NCBI GenBank assembly: GCA_019095985.1
Contig: CM032666.1
Span: 3,181,616 to 3,245,615 of the forward strand
DNA length: 64,000 nt
DNA from: Streblospio benedicti
Lineage: Eukaryota > Annelida > Polychaeta > Spionida > Spionidae
Direction: 5' to 3'
A program made the position numbers and the translations under genes. Below the pieces are notes generated by a model. The model saw only the letters and a program-made list of their open reading frames with translations, was not told the DNA's origin and made no database searches. Positions within the stretch are counted from its first letter, which is position 1; each line of letters starts with the position of its first letter. This document shows, in pieces, positions 31,150-42,961 of this stretch.

Positions 31150-31640
31150 GACATGAACATGACAAGTCTGACCCACTAAAGAAGTGTGGTGTAGTGAACT
31201 GCATCTCCTGTCCCCAGTGCAAGAAAGAGTACGTCGGTGAGATTGGAAGAAACCTTGGCACCAAAATGGTAGAACACTTTGACAAGAACAACCTGGAGTC
31301 AGCCATACAGATCCACACCAGCAAAACTGGACATGTGATCCCGCAACAAGAGGTGAAGATTATTGGACAGGAAGAGAATTGGAGCTGAAGAAAAACCCTT
31401 GAAGCCCTGAAGATCGCCACACGCAGACTCAAGCTCAACCTGAACCAAGGCTAGATGGTCCCCTCAGTTCTGACAAGATTTCTTCACGTGACTGGGAATT
31501 CCACCCATCACGTGACTCAACGCGGAAGCAGAGTGCAAAACAACAACATTCATTGCACTTTGCCATCGAAGCCTGATGCAGGTGGAACGTCCACCGAAAC
31601 GTCGCTTCTAGACAAGAAGAGGACCATCTGAGTAGGTACA
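31150..31640 (+). mobile_element. Penelope-like element fragment (GIY-YIG endonuclease end)
   Basis: The frame around 31194-31388 contains CPQCKKEYVGEIGRNLGTKM, the GIY-YIG endonuclease signature found C-terminal to the reverse transcriptase in Penelope-like elements. The 3' part ends in CTGATGCAGGTGG ... CCACCGAAACGTC (31575-31605). Only the 3' end is present. The element is a broken fossil inserted next to the Harbinger remnants. Confidence 0.7.
31575..31606 (+). ncRNA. Hammerhead-like core at Penelope fragment end
   Basis: CTGATG, a two-base CA, a perfect 6-bp stem GGTGGA/TCCACC with an ACG loop, then GAAACGTC. Penelope-like elements are known to carry hammerhead motifs in their terminal repeats. 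The core has one extra base against the consensus, so cleavage is doubtful. Confidence 0.35.
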
Positions 31641-32236
31641 CTTATACACTTGAGAACAAGTGGCGGCGTTTGTTTGAAGTTACTTGAGTGAGATACAGTG
31701 TCTTCCTCAGGTGTGTCTAAAGTAGGTTGGTCAAAATGCTTTGTGTTAATTAACCCCTCCTTCAAATAGAGGCCTCCCTCATTTAAACGCCTATGCTAGA
31801 CATGTTTTGAAAACAGTAAACGCCTAGGCTACAAAACGCGGAAATACGGTATTCAAACAAATATGAACAGTCATATAGTTTAGTTTACATGATTATCAGC
31901 CAATAATATAACTGCAACAAAATTACTGATATTATACATAGCAACTCACTGACAAATATTTGTATCTTAAACACTAAAAAAGAGGTGTATTACCACAATA
32001 CAAATAGTATATAACTGTTGATTGATTGTCTTTCAATAGTACACACCAAAGTTCACAGGTTGTAGAGGCATTGTTCTATACTCTCCCCTTACCATGGTGC
32101 TGATACAGCTTCAGAATTTAAGGGGTGTTTGCCTGCAAACTTTAACAATTTCCAGATCACGGATGCCCTGGTGGCGCTGATCAAGGGGCACTAGATTGGC
32201 TCTTTCTCTCCATGCACCGGGAAGATGTTGTAGTCC
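31641..32236. other. No gene recognised
   Basis: A short inverted pair around AAACGCCTA (near 31778 and 31824) may be a small foldback. Otherwise nothing is seen. Confidence 0.35.
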
Positions 32237-33517
32237 TCATCCTCGCGGTCGACAACCACACCGGGGGCCAGTTCTTCCTCTATCCTTGGCAACACCGATG
32301 CGAATAAGATAGTGGAGACACACAGTTGCGTGCACAATCTTGTGGATGACTGGTGATTCTGGTTGAAGTGAGGTCAGAAAGCACTGCCAGGGTTGTGCTA
32401 GAATTCCAAATGCATTTTCCACGACCATTCTGCCTCGAGAAATCCTATAGTTGAAAATGCGTTGCTCGGGAGATAAGGTCTTTGATCTTCTCATGTTCTC
32501 TCGGAGTGAGAATGCATCATACCCCAGGAAGAAGTACGAGAAGTCAATATTGTCGTTTGGCAGTGCATCCGGGGGTGGGGTGGGGGGCAGGTTGAGGTGA
32601 CCATTCTCTAGTCAGTATGCCAAGATTGGTTGTACAGTTGGCAATCAGATTGATGGCCCACTCCACCAACGTCAGTGTACATGAATTTATAGTCTGCATC
32701 CACTACTACAAGGCGCACCACGGAGAAAAAGTTCTTGTAGTTGTAATACAAACTACCAGACCTTCTAGGCTTCCTGATTCTGATGTGCTTGCCATCTATG
32801 GCTCCAAGGGCATGCGGGACGTTCCATCTGGCTGCAAACTGTGCAGAAACTTCTCTCCAGCCATCTGGTGTGGTGGGAAGGTTAATCACTTTGTCCACAT
32901 ACTCAGCATGAAGGGCAGCACAAACTTCAGGGATGAATGTGGTAATAGTGCTCCTTGGGACTCGTAAAGCGTATCCCAAATTATTGTAAGTAGCACCTGT
33001 GGCAAGGTACCTACGGGTGACTGCCAGCTTCAGATCCGCAGGATGGGTCTTGACGGCGTTAGTGCTGGCCTTCTGGATTCTGTGTTCGATCATACCCAGA
33101 ATCTCATCAAAAGACTGTGGTGAAATACGGAGATAATTTATATAAGCCTGGGAATCCTCATATCGTAGTTTGACCATGAGATTTTCATACTGTCCATAGC
33201 TGTGGCGCTCCTGAGAAGTACACCACGGTTGCACAGACCATCTTCTAGCTCTTCTACGCCCTTGCCTCCTATTATATTGTCTGGCCCCTCGTCTCAGTTG
33301 TTGTCTGGTTGTTGGCTGGGATGTTGTCTGCTTCGTCATCACCCTCAGCTCCATCGTCACCGGAAACTTGAACTTCATGAACTTCATAATCACTGTTGCT
33401 ATTATTGTCACTGTTATACAATGAAGGAACAGGGTATATGTCTATAAACGGACGTGCCAAATTGTATTCCAACAGAGATCCTATGTACAATAAATCACTG
33501 TCGATGAACTGGTACAT
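32237..33517 (-). pseudogene. PIF/Harbinger transposase, decayed
   Basis: The minus strand reads MYQFIDSDLLYIGSLLEYNL from 33517, then after a frame change near 33290 QYENLMVKLRYEDSQAYINY, SPQSFDEILGMIEHRIQKAS, RRYLATGATYNNLGYALRV, VPHALGAIDGKHIRIRKP (first Asp), YYNYKNFFSVVRLVVVDADY, KFMYTDVGGVGHQSD (second Asp). Another frame change follows near 32600, then NDNIDFSYFFLGYDAFSL and RIFNYRISRGRMVVENAFGI (the Glu). This is a near full-length DDE_Tnp_4 protein of about 400 residues. At least two frameshifts break it. Together with the MADF gene upstream it outlines a Harbinger element of roughly 4 kb. Ends and target duplication were not located. Confidence 0.85.
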
Positions 33518-33676
33518 ATTAATAAATCACGTGAAAAGAGAGCTAAATATTGAACCTCGAGATTGAACCTCCCCTAGTAAAACTGGAATGTTGAAATCAT
33601 GATCCCTAGTGAAACTGAGTGGTGGAAAAGGTGACCCCTAGTGAAACTGAGTGGTGGAAAAGGTTACCCCTAGTGA

Positions 33677-34290
33677 TCTGACGCAACGGAAACAAACATT
33701 ACAGCTATTTGGTGTGTTCTGGGAATTTTTTCCAGTTGTTTAATGTATCTGAATAAACTTTTGTCAGTACATGTAGTTTTCAAAACCCTCCATCAACAAC
33801 CTGGGCAGCTAATTATAATAGATAAGATTGCATTTAGGGTTGTGCACGTTAGTTCTACTTGCGTGGAACAATCATACCTCTGTTGTCTGGGGATATGTTT
33901 GTACGTTTAAACAGATTGATAGCTGGCGTGAATTATAGTATAGAACTAGAGCTGGCTGGAACACTGATGAGTTACACTGACGTATGTGGAGAGATGTTTA
34001 ACCAATTCAGTGTGTTAACCGTAAACTATTCCACAGAACTGTTAGTGTTACTGACTTGCGTGAGGCTGTGGTGGTGGGAGCTGGTGACGGCGGGGGTGGG
34101 GGTGGGGGCTGTCTGCAGAGCGGACCCTGCTGAGGCGTAGAGGTTTTCCAGCGTTTCTATCAGCCGTCTAACCTCGGTACTACGGCGCCCCTCCCCAGCC
34201 CTGGAGACACCGGCCACAACGACAGGGCTGCAAGCCTGGAGAACACAGGGATGGATAAAGTAGGGAAATGACAAGCTTTGATTTGATCAT
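33677..34290 (-). pseudogene. Fused duplicate of two brambleberry-like exons
   Basis: On the minus strand an acceptor TTGCAG is followed at about 34231 by PVVVAGVSRAGEGRRSTEV and RRLIETLENLYAS. This matches the exon at 49120-49023. It runs without an intron into QTAPTPTPAVTSSHHHSLTQ, which matches the 3' half of the exon at 43623-43508 in an alternative frame. The downstream sequence to 33677 matches the intron after that exon (43140-43507). So two distant exons and their outer flanks were copied here with everything between deleted. No promoter or partner exons were seen; a pseudogene is likely. Confidence 0.7.
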
Positions 34291-36567
34291 TTCTTGTATT
34301 TGTTAAAGAAAATTTGTGTGTGTTCATTTATCTTGAACTATGATTACGCACATTTTGATAAAACACGGACCATTCAGAACGTATGCGAGGGGACGGTGTC
34401 CGTAAAGCTGAGGCACACCGCAAAGAAGACTTTCTCAAGTGCCTCTTCCATTGAGAGAACGACATGTAAGTTAATATTCTTGCAGTATACTTATTGTTAA
34501 TATTCATGCTTTCTATGAGGAAAATACGACTCTGCAGATAAGCAGCAAACTTACAATAAATCTTCTAGAATGATTTATTCCTACAAACTCAGAGCAATCA
34601 TAGGCGTAGTGTGATAGCAATCACATAAACTAGATCAAAAGTGCTCAGAGAGCAGAGCATCGCTAGAACAACATTGACTCATGGGTAAAGAAGATGTTAA
34701 CTTTGGAATCAAAGCACCCGAGCAGGAAATATATAATCTTGTTTGATGCGTGATTCACCCTACATATATGTTCTTGCCGTTGGATTGCATGTGCTTTCTA
34801 AACAAGGCTGAAGTAAATTTCTATTGCCCATGGGTCGAAATTGTTACACTGACGCTGTGCTCTTTATGCACTTTTAATCAAATATAATCATTATGCCAAT
34901 TTGATGGTCATGTTTAAAACAGTATTGAAACTATTTTGACATGATAGAAAATAATTAAAATGTCTCTTTGGAAGCTAAGGCAAGCTTTAATTGGCAAAGT
35001 GCCAAAATTGGACACCGTTGATGTTCAGTAGGCACATGTAAGCATTGTACCAAGATTTAATGTTTTCTTTTAAGTATTGATAAAACTGTTGAAAAATATA
35101 TTGTTGAAAATGTACTGTAAATCGCCCTGTGGAAAACACACTTTAATTGGCAAAGTGCACAAAATTAAATAATTTCGGTGTCTCATCATTCCACATATTT
35201 GTGTAAAGTATGAACAAACTTGGTTTATCAGTAAACGCTCAAGCTTGTCCGAGATGTATAGTTAGATACATGGATACATGCAAACGAAACAAATACAACG
35301 CTTTCACTTGAGATGAAGCGACGCAGCAAAGTATGATACACACCCATATGGTAAAATTAGCCTTCAGTATGACACCAATTTCAGGCCTCCTGATCATGAC
35401 AGACAGTGATCACTACCGCTGGGGATTTTCCATCCACGACACGCTGTTATCATGTTTCAACTATAATAGCTTTAGGCTTCACTCCTTCTTACTTTTTTCA
35501 ATTATTACGGAAGGGCAAATTGAATTCACTTTGTTAGCATATGATTTTCTATTTAAATTCCTAAGATTGAGATTCAGTGACCTAATTTAATATTTTCATA
35601 CTTTTGTAGCTTCTGGTTGATCCAATGTCCGTGTTTCACCCGCTTTGTCTCAAATTTCCCTTTTCCACAATGTTTTAATGACGAGTGGCATATAAAACAT
35701 TCACAGACTTTCCCCCTAACCATATGAATATTTCCCCTCACTTTTTCTAACATATCAGACATAGTTGCAGGCTTATCAAAGATTGAACACATTCTGACAC
35801 TTTTTTCTCGTATTGCCATTTACAACAAATTCCTCTTCCTGATTTCAATTTTTTGTTAGAAATTCTAAAATATTCTGACTTTTTCCTCACCAAATTTATA
35901 ATTGCCATAGTAATCAGGTAGAAAAGAATTCAAAATGATAAATATCTTATTTTCCATTTTTGTTAACTGTGTCAGGAGGACTGTTGAAAATAGACTGGGC
36001 AGTCATGCCACGCCGTCAAATTGAATGGAAATTAAGGTCTGTCCAAACAAATTTAGGATTTGATTGATTGACTTTTCAATACATGGGTTTCAACGACTTC
36101 GAACTTTGAGGAATATTTACAATTTCTCCACTTTTTCCTATCCTTCCCCTAACCATAAATTGAACGAGCATGCACCATTGCAGTGTTTGATCTCATATGA
36201 TTAAACTTACATGTTCATTGGTAACAAATATATACCAAAAGTGACACGACGGATGATGTTCAAGAATCATTGTACAAAAAAAAGATAACTATTAAAATCA
36301 GGATGCCACTTTTTGGGCTTGTATTGGGCTTATACTTTACACCAATCATAAGTCTACTGTGATTTGTCGTCTTGTCATCTACTTGTATGTGATTTTAAAT
36401 GTCATAGTGTTTTTATGACTATTGTAAATTGACAAAATTGTGTACCATTAATGTTCTTTATACTTATGGCAAACAAATGAATACTAATATGCTAAATACT
36501 ACATATAGTACGTATAACATATGATATGTCGCTAAAACACATGTGACCGTGTGATGGAACAGTGTCC
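34291..36567. other. Spacer between pseudo-exons and methyltransferase gene
   Basis: No coding frame was recognised. A ~100-bp segment at about 35972-36075 (AGACTGGGCAGTCATGCCAC ... GATTTGATTGATTGA) also occurs at about 2568-2662, so it is a dispersed repeat. The rest is AT-rich. Confidence 0.5.
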
Positions 36568-36575
36568 TATATAAG
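36568..36575 (+). promoter_or_regulatory. TATA box of the methyltransferase gene
   Basis: TATATAAG, followed by GCAGCC, with likely start of transcription near 36600. A non-coding first exon would end at 36679 (TTCAG|GTATAA), and its acceptor TGTTTCAG lies two bases before the ATG at 36902. Confidence 0.6.
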
Positions 36576-36901
36576 CAGCCGACATGTCATCTGGGCCTCT
36601 GATTTATCACAGTCGACGTACAGTACATATACCACATAACAATTGCAAATCAGTTTTAAAGCAGCACATTTTCATTCAGGTATAAATGACTATATTCGTA
36701 TGGTGTGTACTGTGTAACTATGACCTGAAAAGGCAAATGAAATAAAAGTTGAACTAGATCTATATCATTATTAGAAACCAAGAATGCTTGGATTTCCTAT
36801 CGTCTGCTAAATTGTCTTCTGAACATAAACGTTAGATTCAAAGTATTATTCAAGAACCAAATCAGTGTAGGGATTTAGTTGGACGATTGCGTGTTTCAGA
36901 C

Positions 36902-39900
36902 ATGACGGAAGAAGCGGTGAAGACGTTCCAAGATAGGTTCAAGCGAGTCATCGGCTCGTTGGACGCCGAGTCCAAAGTGGACGCGACCAACGCGCTGTAT
37001 GCGGAGTGGGCTCAGACGTACGACCAAGTGAGGCGCAGTGTTATGTTACCAACAATTGAGTCCAGTATAACATTGAATGTAGGCCAATGACACATAGAAA
37101 CGACTGGCGCTAATGAAATTTCTATGGGCCCAGGGCCACGCAACTACCTACAGTCCTGGCTTAGTGTGCACTCGCTTGCAAGCGATATCAATAGCAACGT
37201 AACTATGAGGGTTCCCTATGAGGCAACCGGCTTTTTCGTTCACATCATATGTGAACGTTCACAGTTCAGCCGGGACGAAACGACGTCGCTACGTCGCCCG
37301 CTCGGTTTTTTCAATCGTGTAACAGCAGAAAAGAAGAACCGCCGAGCCTCAACAACATTGCAATTCGTGAATCTTATTGGTTTTCTACTTACTGTGTATC
37401 AGAACGAAATCCCCATAGAAATCGTGTGGAAATTGCTGTGAACACACGTAGGCTACATGTACATCGCCAGAGCTTGCCACACTAAATGCTAATATTTAAC
37501 CTACATTAAGAAAAGGCTTCAGCTATTACTTAGAAACAGAATTTGATTGCTCTAGGAACTCGCTGCCATCAACTTCGCTGGGCCGGAGATCGTGGCGCGC
37601 TACTTTGACGAGTACGCGCAGAAGCTCGGGCTGCCCAAGGACGCCGAGATTCTGGACGTGGCCGCCGGAACCGGGCTCGTGGGCATCGAGGTCAGTGCGG
37701 CTGTGCCACTTCACGGCGTATCATGAAGACCTAATAGATCTATATTGCAATGTGTCTCAATTTTGTTACATGTGGTATAGCCATGGCCTCATATTTTATG
37801 TGTTGCATATAGTATTATTAATGTTTAACTGTTTAAGATTTTTTTTAACTAATAGGCAAATGTTACTAGTATGTGTAGATAGTATACATGCATATCAAGG
37901 ACAACTTCCAACATAAATTTTTATATTCGCTATAGCCATTATTGTCAGATTGAAATATGGGTGATCTTGACCTAGTTCTGGGACCACCCATATTACATCG
38001 TTGTGGTGATGAAAATCTTTAATGTACAGAATACTTCGCCTACATCTCTTAAAACTAGACAATGTAACAGACATAAGAAGGCATAAGACGGGAGGATTTC
38101 AGTCTATCACATCAGGTGGTCTTAAGAGACTGGTGTCCGCATTGTATGGAGGTTCCGTACAATGGAGTTGATTGCAGTGTTTGGGGGGGGGAGTCTTATT
38201 GGAGTTTATACTTATCAATATTTTACTGATTGAAGTGTATTTCTATTAATTGCAGTATAAGACCTGTTTTTTTTCTGACAGCTCGCATAGCAATTCCTTT
38301 ATCCCTTCCCTTCAAGTTGCAGTGAAGTGACTGTTTGTGTTGTTGGTTCCAGCTGAAGAAACGCGGCTACAGTAACGTGGACGGCTCCGAGCCTTGCCGA
38401 GAGATCCTGGCCGTGGCGGAGCGGCGCGGCGTCTACCGGCGCTACCTCGTGGCGGCCACGGGCGCCGGCCACCGCATGGATCTGCCCGACGCGTGCTACG
38501 ACGCAATCCTCGTCAGCGGCGCTCTGCCCCACTGCATGGTACGTTGCACCCACTCTAAGATATAGGGCCATGGCATATGGTCCTCTATGTTCTTCCCAAT
38601 TGTGAACTAGAAAACTAGCCCATCAGCACAAAGCTCTCACCAGTTTGGAGAGGCTTTTGACCTGTCAATATATCACCTAGTGCATTGTTCGTATTACCAA
38701 GAGTTGACAAGCAGGTTTTGAGCAATGCAGTGAGCCCTTGATATTCAGGGTGGTTGGACTGTACTCTCACGCCACTTTGATATTTTAGGCTCTTATTGTT
38801 TTTTTTTACTGAATACACATACATTTTGAATTTTGAAAATGACAAGAAATGATTACTTTAATTCAGAAAAATATCTTTAAATCAAGATGGTGCTACCAGG
38901 TGTGTCTTACAAAATATTTTCAGAATGTCATGTTTAGCGTTGCGATCACTTAGCGACGCCGTTTCCAAATGGTTGCAAGACCAATCGCATCACTCGCATG
39001 ACCGATCGCCTCTGTTGCAGGAGCATTTGCGATCGCAAATGAATTTTGAACATGCTCACAATTCAGTTTGTGGTCGCAGACTGGAGCAGTTATAGATTAT
39101 TAAACTGTTTCATCGCACGAGTGTCGCACAGCATTGTATGCACTTGCACGAGTGGTGCACAAAATTTGACCGTCATGTGGTGACTAGCAATCATATGACA
39201 ATGTGGCACTCATATCTTCCAGGAAATCCATTTTTTGTACGAAATCCATTTAAAGCCTGTGGAGTGTGGTGCGCCTTCAGTATATGTTTGCACTGTGTTG
39301 CCAATTGAGGACGCATCATCAACAAAAGCTATTTTCAGGAGGACGGCCTCGAGGAGATGGTGCGGCTGACGCGACCAGGCGGGCTGTTTGCATGTGTGGG
39401 GCGCGAGACGTACCTCACCGATGACGCCACTTGGATCCCTGCCGCACTCGACCGACTACAGGTACAATATGCACAAACACTACCACGCACACAAACACTG
39501 GTGTTTCAACAGGCATTTTAACGATTATTTGATACGGTTAATATCATTAATACCACCCACACCGGCCTCTTGTTGATGAGTATATTTTAAAAGCACGAAG
39601 CTTCATAAGATCAAGTGAAAAGTGGGACCCATTCTAGCTGTAACAGATACACAGCCACCCTTTCATACACTAAGCTAAGTATTGATAATGCATTAGCACA
39701 AGTTTTCACTATAAATCTACAGCCTGCATCTCAACTTCACTGTAAGTAACCTGGCAAGGCTTTTTGTTCTTGGGAGACTTGATGAGCACGTAAAAGGTCA
39801 AAATAGAGGTGCACGTGGCCTGCAAGCTTTGTGAACACTCGCCCCAGCCACCAATCATGCCTAGTTTCGCTTGCGCTTTCTTCAGGCTGAGGGCAAGCTG

Positions 39901-39981
39901 GAGAAGCTGGAGTTTGGCGTTCTAGAAGAGAAATTCTACATGCAGACCAAGGCGCTCATCATTGTGTGCAAGATCTTGTGA
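36902..39981 (+). CDS. METTL27/WBSCR27-like SAM methyltransferase, complete
   Basis: Exons are 36902-37027, 37556-37690, 38353-38538, 39339-39461 and 39886-39981. All introns are GT-AG, phase 0, giving 221 residues. The start is the first ATG after a strong acceptor. Residues 34-42 (YAEWAQTYDQ) are the family's N-terminal motif. ILDVAAGTGLVGIE in exon 2 is the class I glycine-rich SAM-binding loop. GYSNVDGSEPCREILAVAER in exon 3 follows as the second strand, with acidic residue at VDGS. YDAILVSGALPHC and EEMVRLTRPGGLFACVGRET complete the fold. Substrate is not known for this family. Exons 2 to 5 are GC-rich islands in AT-rich introns. Orthologue status to vertebrate METTL27 is likely but was not tested by phylogeny; other class I paralogues expanded in invertebrates are possible. 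Confidence 0.88.
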
Positions 39982-40399
39982 TCGACCACAGCATTCATGC
40001 CAATTTAAATCAGTCACTGTCGATTAAGACTAGCACAAATGCCAAAATATGGTTTAAAGTTTCTAACAATTAGAAATAATGTTATGTGTGAGTCAATTGT
40101 ATATGGATATGTTGAGATTAATTATCTGCCTTGATATGTTCTGCTTTGAAGAAAAATGCGCTAGTTGGGCCTGACAACTGGGCGCTCTGCCAGTGTGGAT
40201 TTTAGGACTGGTTGTGAAACTATCCCAACGAAGCATTCTTGGAATTTTGATGCCAAAGGCTTCAATCTTTCCTCAACTTTGCCCACAAACCAAAGAAATA
40301 TATTTAAAAAAATTTTTAAACTATAAAATTTTTAGTATTTATTTGCCATATGTACATAGAACAATAAAAGTATAAAATTCAGGCAATTTACTATAATTA
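39982..40399. other. 3' flank of the methyltransferase gene
   Basis: AATAAA-like sequence is at 40361-40366. Nothing else was recognised. Confidence 0.45.
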
Positions 40400-40556
40400 C
40401 CGTATACGACCAACCAAGTGCCAGCTTCGTTTAACAGCCCCCCACCCTCTTTTTCTTAAATGTCCGTAACAATTATGTAGTAACTGCACTCGTGTAACAG
40501 CCCACGCTGAGAAAATTTCAATTTAACGGCCCTGGGGTTTGGATGGTCATATACGG
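40400..40556. mobile_element. 157-bp MITE, CGTATACGACC family
   Basis: CCGTATACGACCAACCAAG at the left is inverted at the right as TTTGGATGGTCATATACGG, with few mismatches. The right part holds the CAGGGCC-TTAAATTGAAAT segment shared with 28397-28459. No clear target duplication and no coding content. Confidence 0.75.
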
Positions 40557-41878
40557 CACAAAATCACAATAACGTTTAAAATCACATGCAAGTAGTAAGA
40601 GATGGCTTGGGGGGGAAAGAAGTGGATTACTTCAAGTTTCTCCCCATATGTATACTTTAATCCTAATTAATACTTTCTCAAATTTGGGTAAACATTCATG
40701 AAAATTAAAATTGGAGACACCTTTTTTGCTGTAATTCATCATATTCAATTTACAAGGCTATAGGTATACGCGTTTTCATAGTGAGTGTTCTTCGCCACGC
40801 GGACGCCGTCAGAAACAAACCTTAAAAGTTTCCTTTCTTACAAGTTACAAGAAAATTGTCTAAAATATAAAAAAAAATCTGGAAAGAGCAGTTATCTAAT
40901 TTTGCTTTGAAAATTCTCTGAATTCTACCTAAAATTTTACCCGAGATATGACATTCCCTGCCAGTTCCTTCAATTTTGGGACCAGAGTTAAATTTGCTGA
41001 AAACTCCCTACAGCAGGGAATTCCCTAGTCTCCCACATTCTCCCCGTTGAATGGTGGCATGCAGTGGGGGAGGGAGGGTGACAAACATATTTTGTAAAAC
41101 AGTTTTGTGCATATAGATCTAAATTTTAGGGGTAAATTTAATTAACAAAAAACATTCATTATACAAATTCAATTTTGAAATGTTCTTACTAGTTGGTTTC
41201 CATAAACAATTGAATGACTATTTGTTCCTACACATTATATAGTGTCTCCAAAAATCGGTTATAATAGGAAAACAAGATGATAAAATGTTAATTTCAAAAC
41301 ATGCTGTTCTTCGTTGTTAAGAGTTATGAACATTAAAACAGCTGCAAATTGATGATCATTTTTCCTTGAATAACCTTTCTGGTCTCCTTAAAGGTATATT
41401 TCATAGATATTCTTAATGCTTATTTATAGTTTACTTTTTCTTTTCTGCTACTTTGAAAATAGCAGAAAATAATATCAAAACTATAAATGAAACCTCATGC
41501 TACATACCAAATGCATAGTTGTATTTAATGCTTATTAATAAAAATGTACTTGACCATCTTAAGTAAAGCCTATGAGTGAGAATCATTGATTTGCAAGATA
41601 ACCAGCAAATCCTTCATGTGACAATGATGGTAGATACTTGAATGTACAACCAAAAATACATTACCCTATCTATTACAAGATTTAGAAACTACAGAAATTG
41701 TATCAGTTAAAAATATCACATATATTCTAAATCATTTTAATAAAAGATAAAGAATCACATACATAAAAAGGTTTACAACGTTAACAAACATGCAATTTCA
41801 TAACTCAAAAACGCTTGATTGCTTTCATGTAATCACATTATTTGTAAATAAAGCAAATTCCATTTATCCCAAACCAAA
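40557..41878. other. AT-rich, nothing recognised
   Basis: No open frame with coding character and no repeat boundary was identified in this 1.3 kb. Confidence 0.4.
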
Positions 41879-42087
41879 CATGCGATGAGAGGGAAATATA
41901 CCCTACCCCATTCTCAAATCTCAGCAAAAATCCAGGGCCATTCTAATTAATTTTCTAACCATTCTCATTTCACAATTTCACCATTTCTCACAATTCTCAA
42001 AGAAAATGGACCCCCATTCTCAGTTCTCATAAAAAATCAAGGGCCAGTCTCACATCTCAAAATAGGTATATTTCCCCCTCATGCGAT
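41879..42087. mobile_element. 193-bp MITE with 8-bp TSD
   Basis: The element is 41887-42079. GAGAGGGAAATATACC at the left is inverted as GGTATATTTCCCCCT at the right. CATGCGAT at 41879-41886 and 42080-42087 is an exact 8-bp target duplication, suggesting a hAT relative. The interior repeats CATTCTCA-type motifs. Confidence 0.82.
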
Positions 42088-42961
42088 TACTCCCATATCT
42101 ACCATGTGCTTTCACATTCACTCAAGCCATAGGTTTAAGCACCACATCATCACGTCTCTTTTTCAACAGTGTGCAAATGATTCAACAAATACTTTCATTG
42201 TTTGTGTTTTCCTATCTTAGATGCTTTTATAATCAAATTGAACTATTCTTCTAAATTTGTTTTACCAAATTTGAGACAGTGGTCTCCTTTTAAAAATACA
42301 ACTAATAAAACTACATTTCAAATGGATCCATTTTGTTCTATAAAAAAATTATCATTATTCTTATTTTACATGTAAGTCTATTTCTATTTACTATTTACAG
42401 TACTTGTTTTACATTTGATTAATTGTTATTATTTCAAATCATTATTTATTCCTCTCTTCTTATTTTGGTTACTTTCAATATAAATATTTCAGCAATCTAT
42501 CTCCAATACTTTTACTATAAAGTAAATAACAAATACTTTATATTCTTTCCTAATTCAAGCAAATCGCTCTGTGAGTGCAGTAACGCAATAAGTGACACAT
42601 TTTTAATGCTTTACATCAAAATCGCACGTCACGTTAATATCATTAATATGCACTAATCACACAAATATTGCACGTCATTTGTCATTAAAATACCAATTAG
42701 CTGTTCATAAAAACAAACAAACATCTCCATACACTATCAATAACCCTTACTATCAATCAAATGTTCAACAAAATTGCACATGTGTTGTATATCACATATT
42801 TCAACACTTCATACAAAATGAACTAAACTACTGGCTAACAATGTTTTATAATACAAATCTGGATTGAATAAAAGAAGCATCAAGTACTATACATCGAATC
42901 TACAGCATGCAGTGTCCTTCATATCATAATCAGTGGCGTGGGCCCTACACCACTTCTCTCC
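42088..42961. other. 3' flank of the brambleberry-like gene, AT-rich
   Basis: It should hold the 3' UTR of the minus-strand gene ending at 42962. No other gene was recognised. Confidence 0.45.

Noticed and set aside
38930-39060. Cluster of GCGATCGC-like sites in methyltransferase intron 3.
   Set aside because: No inverted ends or second copy were found in the window, so no element could be defined.
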